A stretch of 64,000 nt of DNA from Phyllobacterium endophyticum (lineage in GTDB: Bacteria > Pseudomonadota > Alphaproteobacteria > Rhizobiales > Rhizobiaceae), in NCBI RefSeq assembly GCF_003010935.1, contig NZ_PGGN01000001.1:1426001-1490000 (forward strand), written 5' to 3'. The position numbers were made by a program, and so were the translations under genes. The notes below the pieces were generated by a model, which had not been told where the DNA came from, did not search any database, and was given only the letters and a program-made list of their open reading frames with translations. Positions 26,959-36,787 of this stretch are shown here, in pieces (position 1 is the stretch's first letter; each line of letters opens with the position of its first letter).

Positions 26959-28827
26959 ATGAAATTGGAAAACTATCGGCAAAGCATCTCGATGATGCCG
27001 CGTCGTTACAAGCAGGTACTCCTTGTCGGTTTCGACATGGTCACGCTGACTTTCGCCGTTTGGCTCAGCTATCTGCTGAGGTTCAGCGAGTTTTTCGTGC
27101 CCAATAGCGAACAGGCTCTCCTCATGATAGCTGCACCGCTGATCGGGGTGCCGGTGTTCGTGCGATTCGGGCTCTACCGCTCCGTCATCCGATATCTGCC
27201 GGACAAGGCGATCTGGACGATGATCCAGGCAGTGACAATATCGGTTATTCTCTGGGTCTGCCTCGCCTTCCTGACGCTGATGACCGGTGCCGAGGGTGTG
27301 CCCCGGGCCATACCGTTCCTTTACTGGGTACTGAGCATCGCGCTCATCTGTGGCAGCCGGTTTGCCGCCAAGTGGCTCTTGTGGAGCCCGATGCGTGAAA
27401 AACTCCTGGCGCGGCAGTGTCTCATCTTTGGTGCGGGCGATGCGGGGAGGCAGCTTGCCAATGCGTTGAGATCACAGAATGAGGTTTTCGTTGCGGGTTT
27501 CATCGACGATGACAAGAGCCTGCATGGCATGGATATTCTTGGCATACGCGTTTACCCGACATCGCAGCTCGAAACCCTGATCGATAATTTTGGCATCAAC
27601 GAGTTGATCGTGACGACCTCGGCCTTGAGTGGAATAGAGCGCCGTCGTTTGATCGGCAGGTTGAAGCTGCTGGACGTAAAGGTCCGGATTCTTCCTGCGA
27701 TCTCCGATCTGACCGCAGGAAAATACCTGATCAGTCATTTGCGCGACATCGATATCGATGATCTGCTTGGCCGCTCGCCCGTACCGGCTGATCCTGCCCT
27801 GCTCGACAAGACCGTGGAAAACCGCTCCGTTCTCGTTACCGGCGCCGGCGGGTCGATCGGCTCGGAACTTTGCCGTACCATCGTAAAGCTTGCCCCGGCA
27901 AAGCTGGTGATCTTCGACGTCAACGAGCACAGTATCTATCAGTTGCATCGGGAACTCGCCGCGGTCAGCGATTGCACTGTCATTCCGGTGCTTGGCTCGA
28001 TCGCCGATGCGCCGCTAATCAGGACCGTGCTTGCGACGCACGGCATCGAGAATGTCTATCACTGCGCGGCCTACAAGCATGTGCCTCTGGTGGAAGAAAA
28101 CGTTGTCGAAGGTGCCCGCAACAACGTGATCGGCACGGAAGTACTCGCCAGACTGTCGCGCGAGGCGGGAGTACGGAACTTCGTGCTTATCTCGTCGGAC
28201 AAGGCGGTTCGGCCCTCGAATGTCATGGGCGCCACCAAGCGTTGGGCCGAGCTCATCGTCCGCTATCATGGCGACGAAGCGAGCAAGCAGGGGAGCGGTC
28301 AGATATTCGTCTCCGTTCGCTTCGGCAACGTGATCGGTTCAAGCGGCTCGGTCGTCCCATTGTTCCGCGAACAGATTGCCCACGGCGGACCGTTGACCGT
28401 TACGCATGATGAAATGACGCGTTACTTCATGTCGGTGCGCGAAGCCGCGGAACTGATTATTCAGGCGGGCGCGATTTCGGAAGGAGGCGATATCCTCCTA
28501 TTGGAAATGGGCGAGGCCGTGCGTATCCGCGATCTTGCGGAAAACATGATCCTGCTGGCGGGCCTCACGATCAAGGACAACAAAAATCCCGAGGGGGATA
28601 TCGAGATCGTCACCGTCGGCATCCGCGACGGGGAGAAGCTGCATGAAGAGCTCTTTTACGACCCGGTTTCAGTCTCGCCGACTATTCATTCGAAGATTCT
28701 ACGCGCCAAGCGCAACGTCAATTCCGTGGGTCATCTGCCCGGCGCCGTGGCTGAATTGAAGGAACTGATCGAGAGGCAGGATGCGGATGCCGTTCGCAAG
28801 CTGCTGTTCGACTGCGCCAGTTCCTAA
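26959..28827 (+). CDS. CapD/FlaA1-type nucleotide-sugar epimerase/dehydratase
   Basis: Membrane-anchored nucleotide-sugar 4,6-dehydratase/epimerase of 622 residues, the large PglF/WbpM/CapD class. The ATG 26959 follows GAGGA. Four hydrophobic segments occupy about residues 15-130. A first nucleotide-binding domain has GAGDAGRQLANAL, and a second, the catalytic SDR domain, begins VLVTGAGGSIGSEL. The LISSDKAVRPSNVMGATKR segment holds the active-site lysine region in the Ser/Lys arrangement of this class. It would modify UDP-GlcNAc for lipopolysaccharide or capsule. Its tail overlaps the convergent WecA-like gene by four bases; the pairing matches WbkD and WbkF of Brucella O-antigen synthesis. 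Confidence 0.92.
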   Translation: MKLENYRQSISMMPRRYKQVLLVGFDMVTLTFAVWLSYLLRFSEFFVPNSEQALLMIAAPLIGVPVFVRFGLYRSVIRYLPDKAIWTMIQAVTISVILWVCLAFLTLMTGAEGVPRAIPFLYWVLSIALICGSRFAAKWLLWSPMREKLLARQCLIFGAGDAGRQLANALRSQNEVFVAGFIDDDKSLHGMDILGIRVYPTSQLETLIDNFGINELIVTTSALSGIERRRLIGRLKLLDVKVRILPAISDLTAGKYLISHLRDIDIDDLLGRSPVPADPALLDKTVENRSVLVTGAGGSIGSELCRTIVKLAPAKLVIFDVNEHSIYQLHRELAAVSDCTVIPVLGSIADAPLIRTVLATHGIENVYHCAAYKHVPLVEENVVEGARNNVIGTEVLARLSREAGVRNFVLISSDKAVRPSNVMGATKRWAELIVRYHGDEASKQGSGQIFVSVRFGNVIGSSGSVVPLFREQIAHGGPLTVTHDEMTRYFMSVREAAELIIQAGAISEGGDILLLEMGEAVRIRDLAENMILLAGLTIKDNKNPEGDIEIVTVGIRDGEKLHEELFYDPVSVSPTIHSKILRAKRNVNSVGHLPGAVAELKELIERQDADAVRKLLFDCASS

Positions 28828-29816
28828 AGTCTTCCCCGAAATCTGCAAATGACAAGCACAACGGCCGCGAGTGCCGCAACGATAGAAGCGGCGCGAAGCG
28901 CGCCCTCCTGTGCTCCGCCAATAGCGCTGACGCCGAGAACGAGATTGAGCAGGCTGACGCCGAAGATGATGCTCCACACGTGCCAGCCCGCTCGTTTGGC
29001 AACCTGGTAGGCGTGTTTGGAATGGGCGGCGAAGATATTGTCGCCGGCCGCCAGCCGCATCAAGAGTGTGGACGTGGCATCGGCGATGAAGAACAGCGGC
29101 AGAATGATCCCGGCCCAGATGGACAGATCATGACCAAGCCGAAAGAAGGCGAGGCCGCCGAGAAGGCCAAGGGGCAGGCTGCCGCTGTCGCCGAGAAAAA
29201 CGCTCGCTTTCGGCCGGTTGAAAAGTGCGAACCCCGCAAGTCCCCCGGCAATCGAAGCGGCGAGACTACCGGTCGGAAGCGAGGCGAACCCGAGTATGAC
29301 GAAACCGGCAAGCAGGGCGAGGGGTATGCCGAGGCCCGAGACGACCATGAGATCGAGCCCGTCCATGAAGTTCGTCAGGTTGATGAAATAGACGAGGGCG
29401 AGAATGAGAAGCCCGCGCTCGACCAGGAACGGCAAAAATTCCGGCAGCAATTGAAAGTCTTCCCCGAGCCCATACACGGCAATCGCCGAAGCAACGAGTT
29501 GCGAAGCGAGCCGGATTGTCTCCGGCAGATGATGGCGGTCATCAAGGAAACCCACGATCCACAACAAGGCAGACGCAAGGGTTGTCGCATAAAGGAACTG
29601 CCGGTCAAGGCCGGCTGCGGAGCCAAAGACCCATAGTGATGCAATAATCACGGGAACAATGGCGAGCCCGCCCAGTTGCTGCGCCGGCTGCGTGTGATTC
29701 GAACGTTCGGTGACCGCCGCACCAAGGAAATCTGCAGGAAGCGCCCGCATGATGATCGCCAGCAAGACCGCACTCGAAACGGCAGCGACAAGAAAAGTAG
29801 TGATGATGGCAGCCAA
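28824..29816 (-). CDS. WecA/MraY-family undecaprenyl-phosphate glycosyltransferase
   Basis: Polytopic membrane enzyme of 330 residues that would transfer a sugar phosphate from a UDP-sugar to undecaprenyl phosphate and so start O-polysaccharide synthesis at the inner membrane. About ten hydrophobic segments are seen. Family motifs are FMDGLDLMVV (DD-type Asp region) and FNRPKASVFLGDSGSLPLG. It is closest in layout to WbkF/WbpL types. It is convergent with the CapD-like gene, their stop codons overlapping. The divergent promoter of small RNA B begins 46 bases upstream of its start. Confidence 0.9.
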   Translation of the reverse strand: MAAIITTFLVAAVSSAVLLAIIMRALPADFLGAAVTERSNHTQPAQQLGGLAIVPVIIASLWVFGSAAGLDRQFLYATTLASALLWIVGFLDDRHHLPETIRLASQLVASAIAVYGLGEDFQLLPEFLPFLVERGLLILALVYFINLTNFMDGLDLMVVSGLGIPLALLAGFVILGFASLPTGSLAASIAGGLAGFALFNRPKASVFLGDSGSLPLGLLGGLAFFRLGHDLSIWAGIILPLFFIADATSTLLMRLAAGDNIFAAHSKHAYQVAKRAGWHVWSIIFGVSLLNLVLGVSAIGGAQEGALRAASIVAALAAVVLVICRFRGRL

Positions 29817-29861
29817 TGCTGATTCCCGTAATATACGACCTCGGAGTGGTCACTTAGCACT

Positions 29862-29890
29862 CTTGGAAAATTCTTGAGAAGTGTTATATT
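29862..29890 (+). promoter_or_regulatory. Promoter of small RNA B
   Basis: CTTGGA (29862-29867) and TATATT (29885-29890) with 17-base spacing. This is close to the alphaproteobacterial consensus and shares its -35 with small RNA A. Confidence 0.7.
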
Positions 29891-29896
29891 CCAGCT

Positions 29897-29998
29897 TGGA
29901 TAGGAGGCAGGCAGAAGCCCACCTCCCATTCCTAGGTTAGTGTGAATGAGACCCGTACTATGAGTAGCCAGCTCGTACGGGTCTTTCGCACTTCTAGG
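29897..29998 (+). ncRNA. Candidate small RNA B, copy right of the WecA-like gene
   Basis: Predicted start near 29897 from the promoter above. It carries an unpaired ACCTCCCA stretch (29921-29928), then a long hairpin from CCTAGG (29931) to CTAGG (29998). The inner stem AGACCCGTAC pairs perfectly with GTACGGGTCT and the tip is GAG-TAGCCAG-CTC. Compared with copy A, the stem bases differ on both arms yet pairing is kept, and the flanks (CCTAGGTTA and TTCTAGGGTGATGC) are the same. The two copies are inverted and transcribed outward from the capD/wecA pair. Both stems could also act as terminators. Confidence 0.7.
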
Positions 29999-30333
29999 GT
30001 GATGCGCAGCGGTCGATACCACATTCGCTTCACTCCAAGTTTTGACAGCATATTGGCCGTATGCCTCAGCCAGGGAGGCCCATCCCCCTGATTGCACGGC
30101 TGGCACGGTGCTGCTGCTTTGCCGTCAAAACACAATATCGCTCCAGCCTATCGATATGTATTTCTGAACAGAACCCCGACTTAAGTTCAAAGCCCCGCCG
30201 TGCCGGCATGGAAAATATCTGGAAACAAGTGCCAGAAGGTACAAACTCTCCGATCATTCACATTGCACAAGCGGGAAGCAGAGGTTATAAGGCCGCGCTG
30301 TCACGCGGATAATCAAAATCGGCGCTGATACTT
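29999..30333. other. Spacer between small RNA B and tRNA-Gln
   Basis: 335 bases in which I see no gene or clear signal. Short frames here have no protein-like composition. The tRNA promoter is presumably just upstream of 30334 but no strong hexamers stand out. Confidence 0.4.
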
Positions 30334-30408
30334 TGGGGCGTAGCCAAGTGGTAAGGCAGCGGTTTTTGGTACCGCCATTCGGAGGTTCGAACCCTCCCGC
30401 CCCAGCCA
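30334..30408 (+). tRNA. tRNA-Gln (anticodon UUG)
   Basis: 75 bases including an encoded CCA end. The acceptor stem TGGGGCG pairs with CGCCCCA. The anticodon stem GCGGT/ACCGC encloses loop TTTTGGT, giving anticodon TTG, which reads CAA. The T arm holds GGTTCGAACC. The cloverleaf is complete, so the gene is intact. No integrase gene is near. Confidence 0.97.
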
Positions 30409-30561
30409 GTGATCCTGTCGCGCACACCGCATCGATACGCGTACCGAAAGCGGCTTTGACGGCTACATTTCACAACCGACCGCAGCAAGACCTGTTCCCT
30501 TCCCGCCAATCATTGCTATAGAACGGGTGCAGAAAGACTATTGCCCGTAGAGGAATCACAC

Positions 30562-31488
30562 ATGGTGCGTCGCATAGCGGTCGTCGGCAGCAATATGACT
30601 GACCTCGTCACCTCGATCATCCGTATGCCTGCCCCCGGGGAAACCCTGGAGGCGCCGGCATTTTCGATGGGCTTCGGCGGCAAGGGTGCCAACCAGGCGG
30701 TCGCCGCGGCGAGGCTTGGCGCCAAGGTGATGATGGTCTCCAAGGTTGGTGATGACGTTTTTGGCCAAAGCACCATCGACAACCTCAAGAGCAACGGCAT
30801 CGACATTTCCCATGTCGGGACTGTCATTGGCAAGTCGAGCGGTGTCGCACCAATCTTCGTCGACGCGAGCGGCGAGAACTCGATCTTTATCATCAAGGGC
30901 GCGAATAATGACCTGAAGCCCGCCGATATCGATGCAGCGGCCGAGGACCTGAAGCAGTGCGACCTGATCCTGATGCAACTGGAAGTGCCGCTCGAGACCG
31001 TCTATTACACAATCGATTTCGCCGATCGGCATGGCATAGAAACTATCCTCAATCCCGCGCCGGCTGCACCTGACCTCGACCCGACGCAGGTCACCAAGGC
31101 TACCTTCCTCGTCCCCAACGAAACCGAACTGGCATTGCTGACCGGCATGCCCACCGGGAGCGATGCAGAGATCGAGGCTGCGGCGCGATACCTGATCGGC
31201 AAAGGCATTCGCAGGGTTATCGTCACGCTTGGCTCGCGCGGCGCGCGCCTGATCACAGCGGAATCCTCGACCTTGATTGAGCCTGTCAAGGTCAAGCCGA
31301 AGGACACGACGGGGGCCGGCGACGCTTTCATCGGCAGCTTTGCGCGCTATTATGTCGAGAGCCGCGAACTCGAAGCCTCGCTGAAGAAAGCGGCGCTCTA
31401 TGCCGCCGACTCTATCACTCGCGAGGGAACGCAGAAATCCTATGCGACGGCCGAAGAATTCGACCGGTCCGTGACACAGACAAGATAA
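30562..31488 (+). CDS. rbsK: Ribokinase (PfkB family)
   Basis: Cytoplasmic carbohydrate kinase of 308 residues, the usual ribokinase length. ATG 30562 follows GAGGA; an in-frame TTG at 30541 is less likely. The substrate-binding GFGGKGANQAVAAARLG motif is near residue 39 and the catalytic/anion-hole motif DTTGAGDAFIGSF is in the last quarter. It would phosphorylate ribose or a similar sugar. It precedes the FucU/RbsD-like mutarotase by about 20 bases, so the two probably act on the same sugar. No sugar transporter is adjacent. Confidence 0.9.
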   Translation: MVRRIAVVGSNMTDLVTSIIRMPAPGETLEAPAFSMGFGGKGANQAVAAARLGAKVMMVSKVGDDVFGQSTIDNLKSNGIDISHVGTVIGKSSGVAPIFVDASGENSIFIIKGANNDLKPADIDAAAEDLKQCDLILMQLEVPLETVYYTIDFADRHGIETILNPAPAAPDLDPTQVTKATFLVPNETELALLTGMPTGSDAEIEAAARYLIGKGIRRVIVTLGSRGARLITAESSTLIEPVKVKPKDTTGAGDAFIGSFARYYVESRELEASLKKAALYAADSITREGTQKSYATAEEFDRSVTQTR

Positions 31489-31508
31489 CCAGTTCATCGG
31501 GAGGAAAC

Positions 31509-31967
31509 ATGCTCAAGAACCTCGATCCATTGCTGAATGCGGACGTACTCTATGCTCTCAGGGCAATGGGACACGGCGACCGGCTGGTCATATGCGATAC
31601 CAATTTCCCTGGCGATTCCATCGCGCGGCAGACACGACTCGGCCGATTGTTGCGCATCGACGCTGTTACAGCGCCAAGGGCCGCGCGTGCCATTCTCTCG
31701 GTGATGCCGCTTGATACGTTCATCGATGACGCTGCAGCGCGCATGGAAATCGTCGGTAGTCCCGATGAGATCCCCGATGTCCAGGTGGAGATGCAGGCCG
31801 AGATCGACCAGGCAGAAGGCAAGCACTGGCCTATGGTCTCGATCGACCGGATGGATTTCTATGAGCATGCCAAGAACGCCTACTGCGTCATCGCGACCGG
31901 CGAACGGCGATTTTATGGCTGCTTCATACTGACGAAGGGCGTGATTCCTCCGGAAGAGGCCCGATAA
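31509..31967 (+). CDS. RbsD/FucU-family sugar mutarotase
   Basis: Mutarotase of 152 residues that interconverts sugar anomers, supplying the right form to the kinase upstream. It has the family's N-terminal MGHGD (catalytic His region) and a C-terminal FYEHAKNAYCVIATGERRFYG segment closer to FucU (L-fucose mutarotase) than to RbsD. The ribosome binding site GGGAGGAAAC is excellent. Co-transcription with the ribokinase is likely. Whether ribose or fucose is the sugar is open. Confidence 0.85.
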   Translation: MLKNLDPLLNADVLYALRAMGHGDRLVICDTNFPGDSIARQTRLGRLLRIDAVTAPRAARAILSVMPLDTFIDDAAARMEIVGSPDEIPDVQVEMQAEIDQAEGKHWPMVSIDRMDFYEHAKNAYCVIATGERRFYGCFILTKGVIPPEEAR

Positions 31968-32237
31968 TGCGAGCGGCGGGATTGATTTTCCGCTGATTGC
32001 CGGTTTCAGAATTACCGAGTTCCGGCCTTGCCTTGCACTGGAATTGCATTCTGATAAAATGTCGTTCGCGGCAATAAATTGGCGCGGATTTTGTGTCCGT
32101 TGTTAAACCATCCTTTCCTATGTCAGGGCCGTTCCACTATGTTGCGCGCAGTAATGGCGCCATACCAAACGCCGCATGAGTCAGACGGAATTTTATTGCG
32201 TCCGATTTTCCGGCATCGAAAGTGGATAGTAGTTTTC

Positions 32238-33143
32238 ATGACCAAGTACCTGACGCATCTCCAGCGTCTTGAAGCCGAAGCAATCCATATTTTTCGTGAG
32301 GTCGCGGCGACTTTCTCCAATCCTGTGATGCTCTATTCGATCGGCAAGGATTCGTCCGTCATGCTGCATCTGGCGATGAAGGCGTTCTATCCTGCCAAGC
32401 CGCCATTTCCCTTCCTGCATGTCGATAGTACGTGGAAATTCAAGGAGATGATCGCGTTTCGCGATTCAGAAGCTCAGCGGCTGGGCTTTGATCTGCTTGT
32501 CCATAGCAATCAAGAAGGCATAGAACAGGGGATTGGTCCCTTCACGCATGGGTCCAACACCCATACCCACATCATGAAAACCGTCGCGCTGCGCCAGGCG
32601 CTCGACAAATATGGCTTCGACGCAGCCTTTGGCGGCGCCCGGCGCGACGAGGAAAAGTCGCGCGCCAAGGAGCGGATTTTTTCGTTCCGCAACCCCCAGC
32701 ATTCCTGGGACCCGAAGAACCAGCGGCCGGAAATGTGGAAGATTTACAATACCCGCGTCGCCAAGGGTGAGTCGATACGGGTGTTTCCGATCTCCAACTG
32801 GACCGAACTCGATATCTGGCAGTACATCATGCAGGAGGAAATTCCGATCGTACCATTGTATTTTGCTGCAAGCCGTCCGGTCGTCGAACGCGATGGCATG
32901 CTGATCATGCGTGACGATGAACGGATGGAAATGCTTCCAGGGGAAGTGCTGCAACAGAAGATGGTGAGGTTTCGCACGCTTGGCTGCTATCCGCTGACCG
33001 GCGCAGTCGAATCCGGCGCTACGACCTTGCCGGAAATCGTCAGCGAAATGCTGGTTTCGCGGACATCGGAACGACAGGGCCGGATGATCGACAAGGACGA
33101 GGCGGGCTCAATGGAAAAGAAGAAGCGCGAGGGCTATTTCTGA
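32238..33143 (+). CDS. cysD: Sulfate adenylyltransferase subunit 2
   Basis: CysD of 301 residues, the catalytic subunit that joins sulfate and ATP to APS. ATG 32238 gives the conserved beginning [20 protein letters not shown]; a longer reading from 32079 is unlike the family. The PP-loop is [12 protein letters not shown]. Other conserved segments are [16 protein letters not shown] and [15 protein letters not shown]. The stop overlaps the cysNC start by one base (TGATG), so the two subunits are made together. No separate sulfate transporter is nearby. Confidence 0.95.
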   Translation: MTKYLTHLQRLEAEAIHIFREVAATFSNPVMLYSIGKDSSVMLHLAMKAFYPAKPPFPFLHVDSTWKFKEMIAFRDSEAQRLGFDLLVHSNQEGIEQGIGPFTHGSNTHTHIMKTVALRQALDKYGFDAAFGGARRDEEKSRAKERIFSFRNPQHSWDPKNQRPEMWKIYNTRVAKGESIRVFPISNWTELDIWQYIMQEEIPIVPLYFAASRPVVERDGMLIMRDDERMEMLPGEVLQQKMVRFRTLGCYPLTGAVESGATTLPEIVSEMLVSRTSERQGRMIDKDEAGSMEKKKREGYF

Positions 33144-35092
33144 TGAGCAAGCTGGCCCAAATCGACCTGTCGCCGCCAAATTCGGCTGCCGAGGAAATCA
33201 GCGCCTATATGGCCGAACAGGAAAAGAAATCGCTGCTGCGTTTCCTCACTTGCGGCTCGGTCGATGATGGCAAATCCACGCTCATCGGACGCTTGCTCTA
33301 TGACACCAAGCTGATCTTCGAGGACCAGCTGGCGGCGCTCACCAAGGACAGCCGCAAGCACGGCACCAATGGCGAAGACATCGATTTGGCATTACTGGTG
33401 GACGGGCTGGAAGCCGAGCGCGAACAAGGCATCACCATCGATGTCGCCTATCGCTTTTTCTCGACGCCAAAGCGGAAGTTCATCGTTGCCGATACGCCGG
33501 GTCACGAGCAGTATACGCGCAACATGGCCACTGGCGCTTCGACGGCTGACCTCGCCATCGTGCTGGTCGACGCGCGCCAGGGCATACTACGCCAGACGCG
33601 ACGCCACAGTTTCATCGCGTCGCTGCTGGGCATCCGCAATATCGTCCTCGCCGTAAACAAGATCGATCTCGTTGGTTATTCGCAGGAGGTGTTCGATGAA
33701 ATTGTCGCGGATTATCAAACGTTTGCGAGCAGACTCGGATTCAATACGATACAGGCGATTCCTCTATCGGCGCGCTTCGGGGATAATGTCATTGGTCCTT
33801 CGGAAAACCTCGACTGGTACAAGGGACCGGCGCTCTTGCAGCATCTGGAAACTGTCCCTCTGGATAGCGCCGACACTGCGCGCCCGTTCCGTTTTCCGGT
33901 GCAGTTCGTCAACCGGCCCAATCTGGATTTCCGCGGTTTCTCGGGTACCATAGCATCGGGGACCGTTTCGGCGGGCGATGAGGTCGTGGTTGCCAAGTCG
34001 GGCAAATCCTCGCGGGTCAAGCGTATCGTCACATGGGATGGGGATCTTGAAAGTGCTGGCGAGGGCGAGGCGGTTACGATCGTTCTCGATGACGAGATCG
34101 AGGTTTCGCGTGGCAACATGCTGGTGGCACCGGAGGCGAGGCCCGAAGTCGCGGACCAGTTCGCCGCCAGCGTTGTCTGGTTCGCCGAGCACGCGCTTAT
34201 TCCCGGTCGTTCCTATATCCTGCGCACAGAGACCGATCAGGTCACCGTGACAATCACCGATCTCAAATATAGAATCGATATCAATAGTTTTGCCGAGGTT
34301 CCGGCGAAATCGCTTGATCTGAACGAAGTGGGCGTGGTCAATATCTCGACACAGGAGCCTGTCGCTTTCGACCCTTACAAATCGAACCGCTCGACGGGTT
34401 CGTTCATCCTGATCGACCGGCTGACCAATGCGACAGTCGGCGCTGGAATGATCGATTTCGCCTTGCGCCGCGCCTCTAACGTGCATTGGCAGGCGCTCGA
34501 TGTCGACAAGGCTTCGCGCGCCGCGCAAAAGGACCAGAAACCGGCTGTCGTGTGGTTCACCGGACTCTCGGGCTCAGGTAAATCAACCATAGCCAACCTT
34601 GTCGAGAAGCGCCTGTCGTCGCTTGGCAAGCACACCTACATTCTTGACGGAGATAATGTCCGTCACGGTCTCAACCGCGATCTTGGCTTCACCGAAGAGG
34701 ACCGGGTCGAAAATATCCGCCGCGTCGGCGAGGTTGCCAAGCTGATGGTGGATGCCGGGCTGATTGTTCTGGTCTCATTCATCTCGCCATTTGCCGCCGA
34801 GCGCCGCATGGTGCGGGAGCTTCTCTGCGAGGGCGAATTCCTGGAGATCTTTGTCGATACGCCGTTCGAAGAGTGCGCGAAACGAGACCCGAAAGGTTTG
34901 TATGCCAAGGCGCTTCGCGGCGAGATCAAGAATTTTACCGGAGTGGATTCGCCCTATGAGGCGCCGGACGATCCGGAACTGCACTTGGAGACCGTTGGCC
35001 GGACGACAGAAGAGCTTGCTTCCGAGGTTGAAAAGCTTCTTGTAGAGCACGGCATCATCTTCAACTACGATCAGAGTTCGTGGTCGATTTGA
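33143..35092 (+). CDS. cysNC: Bifunctional sulfate adenylyltransferase subunit 1 / APS kinase
   Basis: CysN-CysC fusion of 649 residues (NodQ-like), common in Rhizobiales. The N-terminal GTPase (about residues 30-250) has [18 protein letters not shown] and NKIDLV and drives APS formation by CysD. Beta-barrel domains follow to about residue 450. The C-terminal APS kinase (about 460-649) starts [15 protein letters not shown] and makes PAPS, with the family's [15 protein letters not shown] segment. PAPS can feed sulfation or cysteine synthesis. It is directly followed by palindromic repeats and then cysQ. Confidence 0.95.
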   Translation: MSKLAQIDLSPPNSAAEEISAYMAEQEKKSLLRFLTCGSVDDGKSTLIGRLLYDTKLIFEDQLAALTKDSRKHGTNGEDIDLALLVDGLEAEREQGITIDVAYRFFSTPKRKFIVADTPGHEQYTRNMATGASTADLAIVLVDARQGILRQTRRHSFIASLLGIRNIVLAVNKIDLVGYSQEVFDEIVADYQTFASRLGFNTIQAIPLSARFGDNVIGPSENLDWYKGPALLQHLETVPLDSADTARPFRFPVQFVNRPNLDFRGFSGTIASGTVSAGDEVVVAKSGKSSRVKRIVTWDGDLESAGEGEAVTIVLDDEIEVSRGNMLVAPEARPEVADQFAASVVWFAEHALIPGRSYILRTETDQVTVTITDLKYRIDINSFAEVPAKSLDLNEVGVVNISTQEPVAFDPYKSNRSTGSFILIDRLTNATVGAGMIDFALRRASNVHWQALDVDKASRAAQKDQKPAVVWFTGLSGSGKSTIANLVEKRLSSLGKHTYILDGDNVRHGLNRDLGFTEEDRVENIRRVGEVAKLMVDAGLIVLVSFISPFAAERRMVRELLCEGEFLEIFVDTPFEECAKRDPKGLYAKALRGEIKNFTGVDSPYEAPDDPELHLETVGRTTEELASEVEKLLVEHGIIFNYDQSSWSI

Positions 35093-35102
35093 GCTCTGCT
35101 CT

Positions 35103-35245
35103 TTACCCTCCCCTTGTGGGGAGGGACGGACCGCAGGTCCGGGGAGGGGCTTTTCTCGAAAACTAAGGTGGATGCACTGGTTGACAGTTGCAGAGAACCC
35201 CTCCCTGCTGTTTCGCAGCCTCCCTCCCCACAAGGCGGAGGGTCA
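35103..35245. repeat. CTCCCC-type palindromes, two arms
   Basis: CCCTCCCCTTGTGGGGAGGG (35107-35126) is a near-perfect palindrome, next to GGACCGCAGGTCC. About 95 bases on, CCTCCCTCCCCACAAGGCGG lies at about 35219-35238. Together they form a composite element between cysNC and cysQ, a typical Rhizobiales intergenic repeat. Confidence 0.65.
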
Positions 35246-35280
35246 GGCGGCAATTCTCGCAGCATAATCTGGACCCGTTT

Positions 35281-36090
35281 ATGAAATCTCCTCAGCTTCT
35301 TGACCACTCCAATCTTCTCACGACCTTCGAATCCACAGCGATCGCCGCCGGACGCGAAATTCTGCGCATCTATGAAGAGGGATGTGATGTCGAACTCAAG
35401 GACGACAGGTCGCCGGTAACGGCAGCTGACCGGGCGGCGGAAGTCATCATTACCAAAGCACTGCGCGATGCAACGCCCGAAATTCCTATCGTGGCGGAGG
35501 AGGAAATATCCGGTGGGCACGTTCCCGGCGATCTCGGCGCTCGCTTTTATCTGGTCGATCCGCTTGATGGCACCCGCGAATTCGTCAATCGCAATGGCGA
35601 CTTTACTGTCAATATCGCGCTGATCGAACATGGGGCTCCGGTTATGGGGGTCGTCTATGCTCCAGTGCGGGGTTGGCTGTTTACTGGCGGACCGGAGGGT
35701 GCGCAGGAAGTGATCGTCGATCATGCCGGACGCATCATCACGCGCAAGAATATTGCGTGCCGGGCAGCGCCCAAGGAAATGGTCGCTGTCGCCAGCCGCT
35801 CGCATCGTACGACCGAGACCGATGATTATCTAAATGATCATCCCGTCGCCGATTGCGTGTCGGTGGGTTCTTCCATCAAGTTCGGCCTGCTCGCACGGGG
35901 CGAGGCGGATATATATCCACGGCTCAGCCGTACGATGGAATGGGACACCGCGGCGGGTGATGCAGTGTTGCGGGCCGCGGGCGGAATGACAATGACACTC
36001 GACGGGAAGCCGCTGACCTATGGCCGCCGTAACCAGGCCAATGACGCCGACTTCGCCAATCCGAGTTTTGTCGCGCGCGGCAAGCTATAA
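35281..36090 (+). CDS. cysQ: 3'(2'),5'-bisphosphate nucleotidase CysQ
   Basis: Inositol-monophosphatase-fold phosphatase of 269 residues that removes 3'-phosphate from PAP (and PAPS), recycling the product of PAPS use and keeping the pool safe. ATG 35281 gives the usual length. Metal-binding motifs are VAEEE, DPLDGTREF and WDTAAGDAVLRAAGG. Its place after cysDNC fits sulfate assimilation control. The 3' end overlaps the convergent vapC stop by six bases. Confidence 0.93.
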   Translation: MKSPQLLDHSNLLTTFESTAIAAGREILRIYEEGCDVELKDDRSPVTAADRAAEVIITKALRDATPEIPIVAEEEISGGHVPGDLGARFYLVDPLDGTREFVNRNGDFTVNIALIEHGAPVMGVVYAPVRGWLFTGGPEGAQEVIVDHAGRIITRKNIACRAAPKEMVAVASRSHRTTETDDYLNDHPVADCVSVGSSIKFGLLARGEADIYPRLSRTMEWDTAAGDAVLRAAGGMTMTLDGKPLTYGRRNQANDADFANPSFVARGKL

Positions 36091-36486
36091 CCAATTCTCG
36101 GTTCGAAGGCCCGGAACCCTGCTGAACTCCCGCAGATTGTCGGTGACGAGTATTGTTCCTGTGGCGCAGGCATGCGCAGCTATCAGGAGATCGTTGGCGC
36201 CGATGGGTGTCCCTAACGCCTGCAACTCGGCCCGTATTCTACCGTAGTGATGATCCGCCGGGTGATCAAACGGCAAGATATCGATTGCAGAAAAGATCGC
36301 CTCAATCCTCACGCGTAGTTTGTCCGATTTCTTCTTGGCCACTCCATAGCGAATTTCAGCAGCCACTATGATGCTTGTGCAGAATCGTGGCCCTTCGTTG
36401 TCGTTCACTTTACTGGCGACGTCGCCATGGGGACTACGAACGAATTCTGAAATGATGTTGGCATCGAGCATATAGATGTGACTCAT
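36085..36486 (-). CDS. vapC: VapC-type PIN-domain toxin
   Basis: PIN-domain ribonuclease toxin of 133 residues. The acidic metal-binding residues lie in MLDANIISEF (Asp8), AAEIRYG (Glu), and the late IGANDLLIAAHA and LVTDNLREF segments. The start overlaps the vapB stop by four bases (ATGA), the usual antitoxin-first arrangement. VapC toxins usually cleave tRNA or rRNA; the target here is unknown. Confidence 0.92.
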   Translation of the reverse strand: MSHIYMLDANIISEFVRSPHGDVASKVNDNEGPRFCTSIIVAAEIRYGVAKKKSDKLRVRIEAIFSAIDILPFDHPADHHYGRIRAELQALGTPIGANDLLIAAHACATGTILVTDNLREFSRVPGLRTENWL

Positions 36487-36722
36487 AGGTCAACATCATC
36501 AAGTGGGAGCAGATCGTCGTCACTAATGTCAGGGAAATCTTCGTCTAAAGGCTCGAGGCTTGCCAACACTTCACTCAACGTCTGCCGCTTCACAGGTTCG
36601 ATGATCAAGCGGTTACCCTCGCGATGCATGATCGCGGTGTCACCGGGCATTTCAAATTCGACCGGAATTCGAACGGCCTGGTTGCGGCCGTTGCGAAACA
36701 ATTTCACCTGGCGTTCTCGCAT
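36483..36722 (-). CDS. vapB: VapB-type antitoxin
   Basis: Antitoxin of 79 residues with an AbrB/MazE-type N-terminal DNA-binding domain (VKLFRNGRNQAVRIPVEFE, typical of VapB) and an acidic C-terminal tail (EDFPDISDDDLLPLDDVDL) that would wrap the toxin. It is first in the pair and likely represses its own promoter. The module is wedged between cysQ and the cobalamin transporter genes. Confidence 0.92.
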   Translation of the reverse strand: MRERQVKLFRNGRNQAVRIPVEFEMPGDTAIMHREGNRLIIEPVKRQTLSEVLASLEPLDEDFPDISDDDLLPLDDVDL

Positions 36723-36787
36723 GGCTGCACCTCACCACTTGTTGGCATATGCCTGAACATATGCCGCAGTTCGGGCCTTTGCAAGAC

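Noticed and set aside
28980-29636. Charged 218-residue plus-strand frame across the WecA-like gene
   Set aside because: Lys/Glu-rich antisense of a membrane protein; the minus strand shows clear WecA motifs.
30334-30408. tRNA-Gln as an integration site
   Set aside because: No integrase, no repeat of the tRNA 3' end and normal housekeeping genes downstream.
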